DNA of 64,000 bases from Gloeopeniophorella convolvens (lineage: Eukaryota > Basidiomycota > Agaricomycetes > Russulales). The notes under the pieces were generated by a model. That model saw nothing but the letters and a program-made list of their open reading frames with translations, was not told the origin of the DNA and made no database searches. Location of the stretch: positions 1 through 64,000 of the forward strand of contig WTXD01000023.1 of the NCBI GenBank assembly GCA_022496205.1, read 5' to 3'. How positions within the stretch are numbered: position 1 is the stretch's first letter; each line of letters starts with the position of its first letter. Shown here piece after piece: positions 24,000 to 35,589 of the stretch. Made by a program: the position numbers and the translations under genes.

Positions 24000-24925
24000 C
24001 TGCTGCGTCCACCCTCCCCTTGTATTGAGCCCACTGCCTCTGCGACAGCATGGCACGATGTATACTATCGCAGTGAACGGAAATATCACTTTCAAAGTCG
24101 TCTCCAAGATGAGAAGGCAGTCATCCTCCTAGAGGTGAAAGTAAGGAGGCTCGCGCCGCGGCGACGGCCATCGAGGCAGGGAACGCCGTGTTCATAATGG
24201 GTGCCGGAGGTGCGTCTATGCTCATATGTTGCACCAGTCCAATCCTCACATCCTTAAGATAACTTGCACGACCGAGGTGGTGACGTCCATCACGATTGAG
24301 AAACCTCCAGAGTCCAGGCGTCATGTAATAGATCCTTGTATCCAGCGAGAACATACAAGCGAATGTTCCAAGCCTGCTCGCTGAACATCCCGATAACTTA
24401 CCCCAACCGCCGAGATCGCTGTCTCCATCGCCGCAACGGACGCATTCCCGCTCGCCAACACCGATTACGCAGCAACGGAGTCGCTGAACCGCGTCTCGCA
24501 CCGCGTCTGCGACTCGTTCGACAAAATCATCCGCGCGCGCGGCTACGTCAGCGTCGTCATTACGTCCCTCGCAACGTGGCAAGTGGACCGCAACGCGGTG
24601 CGGGACGTCACAAGTCGGCTCTTCTTGGGCAGTCCGACGAACGTCGGCGAGCTATTGAATGTGGCTATCGGCGCGAACCTAGTAAAAAAAAAGCTGACTT
24701 GACACGTATGTGAACATTGCTCTGTGGGCAGCGCTACTCGCTGACCGTCACGGTGCGCGCACACGGCTCCAGTCAAGCTCCAGTTCCTTGACACGACGAG
24801 AGCTGCCAATGCGGTGACCATCAACAATTCCATCGGCTGCTCGGGTAGCTGCCCACGCTCGCCGCGCACGACAAGGAACGTCGACAAAGGTCATTCTGTA
24901 CATACGCCTTGCAGGGACCCGCTGT
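24000..24925 (+). pseudogene. Relict or undetermined gene X, most complete copy
   Basis: A plus-strand locus whose parts recur at 36640-36990 (5' half) and 31236-31470 (3' half). The best coding stretch, about 24396-24701, reads 90 codons without a stop: EIAVSIAATDAFPLANTDYA, SLNRVSHRVCDSFDKIIRAR, GYVSVVITSLATWQVDRNAV, then RLFLGSPTNVGELLNVAIGA. A GTAAAA donor and a GGGCAG acceptor would join it to RYSLTVTVRAHGSS and a stop. The 5' part (SERKYHFQSRLQDEKAVI versus SERKDILHNRLQDERAVV in the other copy) has indels that break the frame. I do not recognise the family. It may be a dying orphan gene or a gene whose true exons I have missed. Confidence 0.35.
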
Positions 24926-25266
24926 TGAAATCGGACGTTCGTATAAACGCACGCGCAGTGTCGTTTCGTGTTGACTTTACGACCCGGGCCGTCGGCCCGG
25001 AGTTTCGACTTTGTGCTTTTGCGCACTGGGAGGCACTGGGGTTGCACCGCGAGCCTCGTATCTTTATTCCCGACAGATCAATCCGGTTGGTAATATACAG
25101 TCGAGTCCGCGGGGCCTACTCTACCCCACTTCATAGCAATATTAGTTGAGTAATAGTGCATATAGAGCCTACGCCAATCATCGCTACACTGTCAGAGCCA
25201 AGTCAGAGCTGTCGCTGACCTGGTTTTCACGTGCCGACAATTCCCGCGGATCGGGGCTCTGAAGGC

Positions 25267-27085
25267 CTACAACATCGGCAACGTTGGTGCAAGATCTGCA
25301 GGCGCGAAGACCATCGTGGTGAGTGTCCCTGACTTCGAAGCCTTCGAACTCTCCAGTTCCCATCCAGTCTTGCGACCAAGCTCCACATGGTGCTGTCTGG
25401 TACGCTCTTGCCCATCAGCCATAGTCATCACCTTGTGGAACACATGTCAATACATCAGCCGAACTTTGAAATGAGAGTCAAACTTACATGAAGGTCCATC
25501 AGGGTAGCTATACCTCCTCGCGCAATACCCAGATTGGCAAGTAACGGAGCCGGCGGAAGTGATGGCCCATAAGGCTCGGCGCACGCATGTTGCATCATGA
25601 CTTCGGAAACCACCAGACGACTCTGTGGCGCTGCCGCTGCACGAAGGTGAGTGAGGATGTCGATGCAGTCTTTATCCGGCCAGTCGTGCAGAATGAATCG
25701 CATCAAATATACAGCAGCACCCTTGACCGGCTGAGGATCGAAGAAACTATGTTCTGCTCAGCCAGAAAACCATGAGCGCAATGTACGATTCGAGAAGCCG
25801 AACTCCTACCTTGCAACACCACGCGTCCATCGGCGAGGGCTTGCGGCGATTCCTTCTCCCAGAACTACAACAACATTCTCAAAACTTGAAGCAAAGCTTG
25901 GATGAACAAGCGACAAATACCTTCGGTGCTTCGCATATGACATTTGGAAGGTCTTGCACGACGTAGCGTAGATGAGGGAACGAACTTTCAAGGAACCTGG
26001 CAATCGGGCCAACATTTCCGCCGACATCGACGACAACACTATCCTTCTCAAGTGAACCCCAGGGGTGTCCTGAAAGGGAGGTTAGCAATGAACGACACCC
26101 AGTGAACAATGCTAACCATCAATGAGCGAGGATGGCGAAAACCAATCGAAAGAGTCCTTGAAGATAGCGCGGAAACGACGGTGGCGCCATTCGTTCTCCT
26201 CCTTTCTATACCACTGCCAGACTGTTCCATCCAACTTGAAGGCGAGACTGAAAGGAGTGGGGAAGCCATGTGTGTCTTGTAGGAATTCGGACATGTATGA
26301 GGTTGCCTTCATGACCTCATCCCCGCTGCGAGTGCGGTCCGGACTCAGCGATGCATTGGTTGTGGTGAAGCTAGGACTTACTAGTGTCCGATGAGAGCAG
26401 CCCCGGATGCATCGTCATACTTGGAGATTTTGCTATATTCGGACATCAATGAGACATGTGTGAAAAATCGGAACTGAACTCGCTCACTCTGCTCTCAGCT
26501 CCTTGAGCGACCTGGACTTGGTAAGAACAGATGACACGCGGTTATTGGCGAAGACATTTGGAGCGACCTCCTTGAAGACATGACGTGTCGCCAGGTGCCG
26601 CAACACGCGAGCTGATAGCACCCATGTCAGCGCCCAGAGAATCCCGGCAAAATCCCGGCAAGATGATCACGTGCCTAGTCTCGACGAGTCAACGTCAGTG
26701 GCCTGGCCTATCTCTTCAACGTGAAGACCCTATGTGCGCCAGTTAGATTCAGATAAGCATAACATGAGGAAAGCGAACTCACACCCGGACCTGCCTCCTT
26801 GAGGAGGTCAGGCATGTCAGTGTCCACCATCAACCCCAAACAGGCCGTCATCTGTACGCCAGAAGCATATTCGAACAGGGTGTCCATTGGTGGGCGGATG
26901 ACAGCGACCAGCTGAGTTGCGGCTGCGACGATGAGGCGTGATGCCTCGAGCACATCTGGATCATTGTCGAGGGGTCCCGGTTGGAATGGAGCATCTAGAG
27001 AAGGGAAGGGAATTCCTTTGCTTGAATACGCGGATTCCACCTTGTGCACATTCGAGGAAATGAGAGAGGAGAGTGAGGAGAGCAT
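25267..27085 (-). CDS. Class-II (COMT-like) O-methyltransferase, copy A
   Basis: SAM-dependent O-methyltransferase of the plant/fungal COMT type, with about eight exons. The start is placed at 27085 (MLSSLSSLISSNVHKVESAY), aligning with copy C; a further in-frame Met lies at 27145. The N-terminal dimerisation domain has EASRLIVAAATQLVAVIRPP and RVLRHLATRHVFKEVAPNVF. Then come MKATSYMSEFLQDTHGFPTP, the SAM motif KDSVVVDVGGNVGPIARFLE, FPHLRYVVQDLPNVICEAP, FWEKESPQALADGRVVLQ and the catalytic segment VYLMRFILHDWPDKDCIDIL, in which the His of LHDW is the expected general base. The C-terminal exon has ERTRQHHVELGRKTGWELES and TLTTMVFAPADLAPTLPML with TAG at 25267. All introns have acceptable splice sites and the frame is open. 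Such enzymes methylate hydroxyls of aromatic or polyketide metabolites, but no biosynthetic partner genes are adjacent. Confidence 0.85.
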
Positions 27086-28377
27086 CGTTATGAAGACTGA
27101 TCCCGATGTCAGTAGGAATTCTAGGGAGATGCGGCTCATATTCACCCGCTTTTAAGCAAGACGAACCCGGGAGCGGAGGCGCTCATGGCTAGGATGGGAT
27201 TTGTGTCCAAGTCGAAGCTAAAGCTTGGAATGACATGGCTCGCCCGCTCCAAGAGGTGCCGGCCGATCGACCAAGGGCAACAAAGCCAAGCCGCCACGCG
27301 AGAGAAGATTTGGGCGCTACCATGTGGTGCTTGATAGTTCGAGGGTATAGAATAAAGAGACATGGAAAGTGGAGACACTAGTGCTGGAATGGAACGAATT
27401 CGTACTCTTCTTGTTGTTCGTTGAATAGTAGCGCGCGCGAACTGAGGCTGCGATTGTCTTTGTGCGGAATCTCCCGGGCGTTTCCAGAATACCCCCGTAT
27501 TTATTCTATAACCAATACATACCAGACTGAATTGAGATCTTCAGGGGAGCGAGACTGAGGCAAGGTTATAAAAGAGGGAGGATATTGGTTGGACAGTGTA
27601 TTCGAAGGGGTTACCGTGCTACACGGAGCTCTGTACTCCGAGACGCACGTTAAAAAAAAAAAAAAGCAAAAAAAAAAAGAGAAAACTTTGAGATCTTCAG
27701 GAGGGTCCACGGACTCAACGAAAGCCGAAGACTGACTCACCTCGACGACCGACCCGAGTTAGCCATCATCTCCTAGCCCTTCAACGCTCCACCACTAGTA
27801 AACCGAGTTGCCTTCCAGTGCCGTGGTTCGAAGGCGACGAGTGAAACCGGGGATCTAATTCCAATTTGCGCGGAGCTGATACTACCGAAGAGAAGTGGAG
27901 AGCGAAGCCGTCCCCAGGAATTAGGGCTGGCCAAGCTGGTGGACGTGACCACCGGCGTGTTGGAGAGCGCACCCTGGCGTACCGCAAGCCCCGGGAGCCG
28001 ACATACATAATTACATAGCGCCGTCGCGCCAACTTCGCGGCCGCCCAACTCGCGCGCGTGGCTACGCGAGGCTCGCCGAATTGATGGTGCGAACCTAATT
28101 CACACGTTTACAGTGTGGATGGATTCCAACTTCCCGCCGCTCCCGTCGGGGGTGGCAGCGTTGGGGAGACCACAGCCTTGCGTAACAGAGACCGCAGCGG
28201 CCTAGTAGGATAGTAGACAGCCAACGAATTCCACCGCTCTCTCGTAGAGATCCTCTATACCGAAACAGCGCATCTGACAAACCAGCCGGAGGCGCAAGAC
28301 TTACTGTTCCATAAATCCAGCGATGGACCAAGATCATCCAATACGCACGAAAATCACAGCCGCGAGGGACCCGGCGT
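27086..28377. other. Spacer of the duplicated unit, no gene
   Basis: Sequence from 27146 to about 27940 is shared with 34466-35610 of the second unit, with two extra blocks in the latter. An A-tailed repeat lies at 27614-27680. The stretch 27940-28377 is absent from unit 2. Confidence 0.45.
27614..27680 (+). repeat. Short repeat ending in an A-rich tail, copy 2
   Basis: Matches the module at 8456-8511 (ACCGTGCTACACGGAGCTCT, then TCCGAGACGCACGTT) and then runs into about 25 bases that are nearly all A. It is missing at the corresponding place of the second duplication unit (near 35370), where the sequence passes straight through. This is consistent with an insertion into unit 1. Confidence 0.45.
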
Positions 28378-30201
28378 CAAGCTCTCCAGTTTCCACCTTG
28401 TCTTCAAGCCAAGGTTAGCATACTGCTGCTGCGTGCGCCTTTGCTCATTAGCCATCGCCACCACCTTGTAACGGGCAAGTTAGCTGATCGGAAGCTGCGG
28501 GGAATGTGACTCACCTGCAGCCATTATTGTGCCCGTACCGCCCACCGCAACCCCAGGTTCGGTGTTACGGCTCTACGTACTGCCCTACTATTTTCTTTAC
28601 TTTTTCCTTTCTCGTACGGTACGCGCCTCGTTCTCGCGCTACGCCGCTCGACTCGTCTCCTCGTTCCCGTGCGCCGCATCGCCTCTCTGACTCCTCGCGC
28701 CTCGTTTACGATTACAAGGATCCCTCTCCTTGCTTATGCAAACCCTTCTGTACGATACAGCAGTGCACCGTCGAGTATTTAAGGACAAGCTCGCTCGCTC
28801 TGTAGACTTAAGCTTGTCCTCCTGTATTCTCCAGTACAGTAGCTACAGCGCGAATCCGAGTCCCTTCTCTTCTACCCTCAGTCCGAGCGACCCGATTGGT
28901 CGCCTATCGTCACCACGTCCCAACCTATCGACGAGGATCCACGCGGATCCACGAACTTGACTCCAACCGAACCCTTCGTCGCATCCAGTCCCGACTGGGA
29001 GCAACGACGCGAACCAGAACCGTCCGTGCCAGCGACGATTCCGGGAGCAGAAGGGGCTGGGAGAACTGGTGGACAGTCGAGTTTGATGCAGGCATGCTGT
29101 ATGGCGTTTTGGATATGACCAGGCGGCAGTGCGGTTCTGTGGCTGCGCGGAGTCGTGTGAGGATTCAACGCACTGCGCGTCTGGCCAGTCGTGAAGGACA
29201 AAATGCATGAAGTACATAGCCGTGCCCTTAATCTGCTGCGATTAGGAAAAGCGTTCTGGTGGATGAAGCGGTATTTCGGTCATGGCACGCAGAAACAACA
29301 GAAGAGAAGGTCACGACCCTGTAACATGACACGCCCATCAGTGAGAGCTTGCGGCGGTTCTCTTCCCAGAACTGTCCAAGAACTCATTGTCGCGCCAATG
29401 CATCAATATGTACGGTTTGCACACCTTTTGTGCATCTGCTGTCACGTTCGGAAGGCCTTGCACGGTGTAGCGTACATGTCCAACGAATGCAGCGACAGGC
29501 ATGTCGTCATACTTTGAAAGCTTGCTGATTAACCGGGTGAGAGCAAGGTGTGAGTCTGTTTTGTGTGACTGATGAATGGAAGCCACTTACTCGGCTTTCG
29601 ATTTGCTGAACGGTTTCGCTTTGGAGATTGCAGATGACAGGCGGTTATTCGCGAAATCTTCTGGGGACACTTCCTTGAAGACATGGCTCGTGGCCAAGTG
29701 CCGGCGAATCCGGGCTGGTTACGGCAGGAGTAAAGGTACGGGGTGGTCCAGAATGTCTTGGAGAGTACATACATAACTTCGAAGGCCCGATGCTAACTGC
29801 TCTGCCAATATCGTTAACATGCAGGCCCTACGTACAGGCAGTCAGGACCGAGCTAGGTGACAAAGCTTTGAAATAGGACGCACATCAGGGCCTGCATCCT
29901 CGAGGACGTCCGCCACATCGACACCCACCACCAACCCCAAAGAAGCGGTCATCCGCGTACCAGATACATGCTCGAGCAATGAGTCCGTTGGAGAGCAAAT
30001 GGCAGCAGCGACCAGCTGAGTCGCTGCGGAAACGATGATGCGAGTGGGCTCTATCGCCTTCACATCGTTGTCTGGGGAGCCTGGTTGGTAATGACTCGTA
30101 TCTAGAGAAGGAAAGGGAACACTCTTGTTAGTGTATGCGGCCTCCGCTTTCCGCACGTTAGAAGAGACGCGCGAGGAAAGGGGTGAAAGTACACTGATCA
30201 T
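28378..30201 (-). pseudogene. Decayed O-methyltransferase, copy C
   Basis: A second methyltransferase in unit 1, more diverged than A or B. The first exon is open (MISVLSPLSSRVSSNVRKAE, ending EDAGPDV), and so is RHLATSHVFKEVSPEDFANN. At about 29490 the frame jumps from SKYDDMPVAAFVGH straight to VRYTVQGLPNVTADAQKV. That deletes the MKATSY exon and the SAM-binding glycine motif. The catalytic exon survives as MYFMHFVLHDWPDAQCVE but then frameshifts. The following exon is split by foreign sequence (about 28557-29010) before a remnant at 28520-28556 (PGVAVGGTGTIMAAG) and a C-terminal piece at 28378-28490. Without SAM-binding residues it cannot be an active enzyme. Confidence 0.75.
28557..29010 (+). 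mobile_element. LTR-like insertion in methyltransferase copy C
   Basis: A foreign block interrupts the methyltransferase exon. Its left side begins TGTTACGGCTCTACGTACTG, the TGTTACG-type start common to fungal LTRs. It is followed by a pyrimidine-rich stretch, a TATTTAAG box at about 28776 and a CTCGCTCGCTCTGTAGACTT segment. That order is U3, TATA, R of a long terminal repeat. I cannot find a matching CA end or a target-site duplication, so it may be truncated. No gag or pol sequence is present. Confidence 0.35.
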
Positions 30202-30762
30202 AAACGGTCACAGCTGCCAAGAGGAAACGATCAGTGACTTACTTTTAGAGGCTATCTGAACGGGGAACGGGAGTCGGAGGACCGTACCATCCGACCGTAT
30301 GTTGCTTGTGATCCTCCGACTGGATCCCAGATCCGACGCTCGTCGGGCTCACACGACCTCACAATGATGCATGACATGCATAGCAGACGGTCATCGATTC
30401 ATCAATCAACCGGCGCCAAATTTGAACTGATGGGCTTACACTCGCTCGCTTTCTACTATGTCGCGTCTCGGCCTATTCATAGTTGATGCAGACACAGCCC
30501 CCCTCGACTCTGGGCAGGACGTTGTGAGAGTTGGGCAGATAAGACTTAGAATATACGGCAGATGCGAGAGGGAGGACACCCCGGTAAGGACACTCGTTCG
30601 GAAAGCAGACGTCAGATGCGAGGGGAACGGTTAACGAGCCTGAGGGTTGGACGTCGAACGTTGAACGTTGAACGTTGACGCCATGACGCGGACGGCGGAT
30701 CCCGCGCCCCGAGGCACGAGGGTTTGACGACGCGTCTGCTCTGGGAGACTACCGGCACCTAC
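30202..30762. other. Unit boundary region, no gene
   Basis: Contains the boundary block shared with 23913 and 36454, extending through ACTCGCTCGCTTTCT and TATGTCGCGTCTCGG (30430-30475; compare 36520-36550). A small tandem repeat of TTGAACG lies at about 30650-30675. Confidence 0.4.
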
Positions 30763-31200
30763 CGGCACACCCTCAATTGTTTGCCTTTCCGAAACCAAAC
30801 CGATAACCCACATCTTCCTGACTCTCGTCCTTCCTGTTCCAGCTCACCTCCTGGAAACCTTTGAAGACGCCATTCCTCTGTTCGTCGCAACAAAGAAATC
30901 CAAGGCGGATGCTGCCGTATCGTCGCTGAGATCCCCGACGCATTTTGCGTCTTCTGTCTGGCATGAGAGAATGGCATCCGAGACGAAGCGCTTGGACCTG
31001 CCAAGGTAACCCTTGACATGTGACATAGCGATCAGCACGGGGAGCCTTGGAGACAAGCTACTCTTCGTGACAAACGCTTCTCTATAGATTTACTTGTCTA
31101 CCGGCTCTTTTGTCAATCCCATGCAACAGACGCAATCTCCCAGTTCCGGAGGTCCAATGAGTTCCAGGGCTTATGGCGGTCACCTGACAAGACGTAGTGG
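30763..31200 (+). pseudogene. BTB gene relict
   Basis: Degraded copy of the first half of the double-BTB gene. Readable pieces match BTB-1 in order: CLSETKPITHIFLTLVLPVP (BTB-1 RLPETKAALHILLTFILPVP), ETFEDAIPLFVATKK, KADAAVSSL, DAFCVFCLA followed by a stop, and IRDEALGPAKVTLD. Frameshifts and in-frame stops separate them, and the N terminus and second half are missing. The right end abuts the 3' relict of gene X at about 31236. Confidence 0.75.
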
Positions 31201-31235
31201 TAGCAAAATGTCGAATGCACCGCGATGGTTTGATC

Positions 31236-31470
31236 ATCATAGTTGGCCGGACACGTATGTGGACATTACTCTGTGGGCAGTGCTGTCAACTGACTGTGCG
31301 CCCATACCGCCCCAGTTCCTTGACACGACGGGAGCTGCACTCTCTGCAGGCACCCGTACCATCTCCAGTACCATCAGTTGGCCGCCTCGGGTGGCTGCCC
31401 GCGCTCGCCGGGCGCGACAAGGAACGTCGCGACAAAGGTTATACTGTACGTCTTGCGGGACCTGCCTTAC
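31236..31470 (+). pseudogene. 3' relict of gene X
   Basis: Matches 24697-24925: GACACGTATGTGGACATTAC, then a shared CAGTTCCTTGACACGACG block and a GCGACAAGGAACGTCG block. No long open frame is shared with the better copy. It lies in the position expected for the end of gene X in unit 2. Confidence 0.55.
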
Positions 31471-32563
31471 TCCGTGTTTGGAGATCTCGAGGCACTGATA
31501 GATTGATTTCTGGGTATCAGAGAAGCTGGGCCGCCAAAACTCTAGTCGTGCTAATGTGCCAGTGGGAAGGCCGGGGCCAGCGGGCGCAGAGAGCGCGCAC
31601 GCGGGGCTGATGGCAAGGCCAATTCTTATAGTTTGGGCCATCTCCCCATGATACGGCATGTGTGCTGTTAGGTATATCGATCTGTTTTCATGGTACAATT
31701 CGACAAGTTAAAGAGAACGAAATAGAATGGGACCAGAGCGCGTAAGTGCCCGCGCACGCCGCCGCCACGCGCGCAACACGCTCCCAAGTGTTCCGGGCAT
31801 CTTGCCGGGCACGACCCATGATAAGGCGTCTGGCAATCCATCTCAGTGCATGCGTCTCAACAATAGATTTACAACCAAACTACTCACAGGAACTGCTTTG
31901 CGGAAGTTTTTCGTCGGCCGAGGGAATTTGCTCAATGAAGAACAACGCTACAGCATTGGTGGTGCCAAGGTGGCGCAGTGCACGCGGATGCGGGCGACAC
32001 GATAGAATACGAGTTGAACAGCAACTACCTCTCTTGCTGTTACCAATTGAGCTCGTGCGCTACTTGGTACTGTATGTCTAACATCACAAAACCCACGAAG
32101 TTCGTGCACACCTTCATACCATACGGCCTACAGTGAGCAACGTTATATGAGGGTCGGACGTCGGCGGTTGGCAAGCAGTGAGACTCCGAAGTCCAAACTT
32201 GGTCCAACTATTGACCGCAAAAGAATTCGGCGCTATTCGGCGCGAACACGCCTGTCGGATCGACCCCTGTCCCTGCCGGTACCAACTTGGGGGACTCTCC
32301 GACGGGGAACTCACTGCATGCAGAATCACGGTATTGCCCCCCAAACATAATTAGATCTCGTCAACAACTCATGAATAAAGTATAGGAAAAGGTTATCTAC
32401 AGTCGTAGTTGTAGGGGTCTCAGATCTACTCTACCCCACTACACAGCAGTATTAACCGAGTAATAGTGCGTATAGAGCCTGGCGCGCCAATCATCGCTAC
32501 GCTGTCAGAGCCAAGTCAGAGCTGTCGCTGACCTGGTTCTCGCGTGCCGATGATTCCCACAAA
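31471..32563. other. Spacer before methyltransferase copy B, no gene seen
   Basis: About 1.1 kb without a conserved frame. The last 160 bp (32400-32563) match 25098-25266 at the 3' side of copy A. Confidence 0.4.
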
Positions 32564-34405
32564 TCAAAGCTTTGAAGTCCTACGGCATCGGTCGGCGACG
32601 TCGGTACTCGATCCCGCAGGCGCGAAAACCATCGTGGTGAGTGTCCCTGACTTCGAAGCCTTCGAACTCTCCAGTGCCCATCCAGTCTTGCGACCAAGCT
32701 CCACATAATGCTGTCTGGTACGCTCTTGACCATCAGCCATAGTCATCACCTTGTGGAACACATATCAATACATCAGCCGAACGTTGAAATAAGGGTCGAG
32801 CTCACATGAAGGTCCATCAGAGTAGCTATACCTCCTCGCGCAATACCCAGATTGGCAAGTAACGGAGCCGGAGGAAGTGATGGCCCATAAGGCTCGGCGC
32901 ACGCATGTTGCATCATGACTTCGGAAACCACGAGACGACTCTGTGGCGCTGCCGCTGCACGGAGGTGAGTGAGGATGTCGATGCAGTCTTTATCCGGCCA
33001 GTCATGCAGAATGAATCGCATCAAATATACAGCAGCACCCTTGACCGGCTGAGGATCGAAGAAATTATGTGCTGTTCGGCCAGAAAATCATGAGCGCACC
33101 ATACAAGTCGAGAAGCCGAAGTCATACCTTGCAACACCACGCGTCCATCGGCGAGGGCTTGCGGCGATTCCTTCTCCCAGAACTAAAACAACATTCTCAA
33201 AATTTGCAGCAGGGCCTAGACAAGGGACAAATACCTTCGGTGCTTCGCATATGACATTTGGAAGGTCTTGCACGACGTAGCGTAGATGAGGGAACGAACT
33301 TTCAAGGAACCTGGCAATCGGGCCAACATTTCCGCCGACATCGACGACAACACTATCCTTCTCAAGTGAGCCCCAGGGGTGTCCTGAAAGGGAGGTTAGC
33401 AATGAACGACACCCGGTGAATAATGCCAACCATCAATGAGCGAGGATGGAGAAAACCAGTCGAAAGAGTTCTTGAAAATCGCGCGGAAACGACGATGGCG
33501 CCATTCGTTCTCCTCCTTTTTGTACCACTGCCAAATTGTTCCATCCAACTTGAAAGCGAGACTGAAAGGAGTGGGGAAGCCATGTGTGTCTTGTAGGAAT
33601 TCGGACATGTATGAGGTTGCCTTCATGACCTCATCCCCACTGCGAGTGCGGTCCGGACTCAACGATGCATTGGTTATAGTGAAGTTGAAACTTACTAATG
33701 TCCAATGAGAGCAGCCCCAGATGCATCGTCATACTTGGAGATTTTGCTATGTTCGGACATCAATGAGACATGCGCGAAAGATCGGCAATGCACGAGTCGC
33801 TCACTCTGCTCTCAGCTCCTTGAGCGACCTAGACTTGGTAAGAACAGATGACACGCGGTTATTGGCGAAGACATTTGGAGCGACTTCCTTGAAGACATGA
33901 CGCGTCGCCAGGTGCCGCAACACGCGAGCTGATAGCATGCATGTCAGCGTCCAGAAAATCCCGGCAAAATCCCGGCAAGATGATCACGTGCCTAGTCTCG
34001 ACGAGTCAACGTCAATGGTCTGGCCTATCTCGTCAACGTGAAGACCCTATGCGCCACGCTAGTTAGATTTAGATAAACGTAACACGAGAAAAGTGAACGT
34101 ACACTCGGACCCGCCCCCTTGAGGAGGTCAGGCACGTCAGTATCCACCATCAACCCCAAAGAGGCGGTCATCTGCACGCCAGAAGCATATTCGAATAGGG
34201 TGTCCATTGGTGGGCGGATGACAGCGACCAACTGAGTTGCGGCTGCGACGATGAGGCGTGATGCCTCGAGCACATCTGGATCATTGTCGAGGGGTCCCGG
34301 TTGGAATGGAGCATCTAGAGAAGGGAAGGGAATCCCTTTTCTCGAATACGCGGATTCCACCTTGTGCACATTTGAGGAAATGAGAAAGGATAGTGAGGAG
34401 AGCAT
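32564..34405 (-). CDS. Class-II (COMT-like) O-methyltransferase, copy B
   Basis: Near-duplicate of copy A, with the same exon structure and all key motifs: MLSSLSFLISSNVHKVES, SYMSEFLQDTHGFPTPFSL, KDSVVVDVGGNVGPIARFLE (SAM site), QDLPNVICEAPKVF, a spliced exon giving FWEKESPQALADGRVVLQ then AHNFFDPQPVKGAA, and RFILHDWPDKDCIDIL with the catalytic His. The C terminus differs from copy A: after TLTTMVFAPAG the frame continues with SSTDVADRCRRTSKL and stops at 32564. The start at 34405 follows copies A and C; an in-frame Met at 34465 is the alternative. The reading frame appears intact, so both A and B may be functional, which makes a recent duplication with dosage or sub-functionalisation possible. 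Confidence 0.83.
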
Positions 34406-35589
34406 GGTTATGAAGACTAGGCGCGATGTCAGTAGAAATTCTAGGGAGATGCGGCACGTATTCACCCGCTTTTAAGCAAGACGAACCCGGGAGCGAAGGC
34501 GCTCATGGCCAGGGTGGGGTCTGTGTGTGAGAGCAATTGAGTGTTCGAGTCACTGCCCGCGCGTTGGTGTGATCAGAACTCGGACAGAGATCAGCGAACC
34601 ATGCGAACCATGCGAGAGAACCTATGGAACTCGAAGCTAAAGCTTCGAATGACACGGCGCGCCTGTTCCAGGAGGTGTTGGCCAATCGAACAAGGGCCAC
34701 AAAGTCAAGCTGCGTGGGCCGGCCGTGAGAGAAGAGTTGGGCGCTACTACTGCTGCGATCGGAGATCGGCGGCGGGCGTGCCCGAGCAGTGCCCGAGCCG
34801 TCCCCGCATTCGGCAAGGTGTCGCGCGCGCGGTTTCAAGCGTCGCGGCACCCAATCAATGCAGTTTTATCATGGACTCTAAAGTAGTATAAGAGTGATGT
34901 ATTTACGACGTGCAAACGCTGCGCGTTTGCCGAGAATCGACGGTACATTCAACAGCTACTACGTGCGCGTGGTGCCTAATGGTTTGAGGATATGGAATAA
35001 AGAGACAGGGAAAGTGCAGACGCCAGTGTTGGAATGGAACGTTCGTATTCTTCTTTGTGATTCGTTTCGTAGCACGCGCGTGCGGACAAACGCGCGCTCA
35101 GTCTTTCGTTTCAGTTTCGACTCGCGCGTGCTCGCACCTGCTGCCTCACCGCGAGGGCCGTATCTTTGATTCTATTGGACCGATTGACTTGGTACTGTAC
35201 AGTTCTGATGCCCGAGGGCCAAGCCGTCCTCTAAAATTTCGACCCTCAGTTCCGTGTCTGTTAGAGCGCGCGTGAACTGAGGCGGCGATTATGATCTTTG
35301 TGCAGAATCGCCCGTGCGCTTCCAGAATACCCCCGTATGTATTCTACAACCAGCACATACCAGACTAAATTCAGATCTTCAGGAGGGTCCGCGGACTCGA
35401 ACGAAAGCCGAAACTGACTCACCTCGACGGCCAACCCGAGTTATCCATCATCCGCTAATCCTTCAACGTTCCACCGCTATGAACCGAGTTGCCTTGTGGT
35501 GTCGTTCGATGGTAACGAGTGAAACCGGGAATCTGATTCAAATTTGCGTGGAACTGATACCACCGACGAGAAGTTGGAGAGGGAAGCTG
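34406..35589. other. Spacer of duplicated unit 2, no gene
   Basis: Aligns with 27146-27940 of unit 1 but contains two extra blocks, about 34527-34620 and 34750-34970. It lacks the A-tailed repeat found there. Confidence 0.45.
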
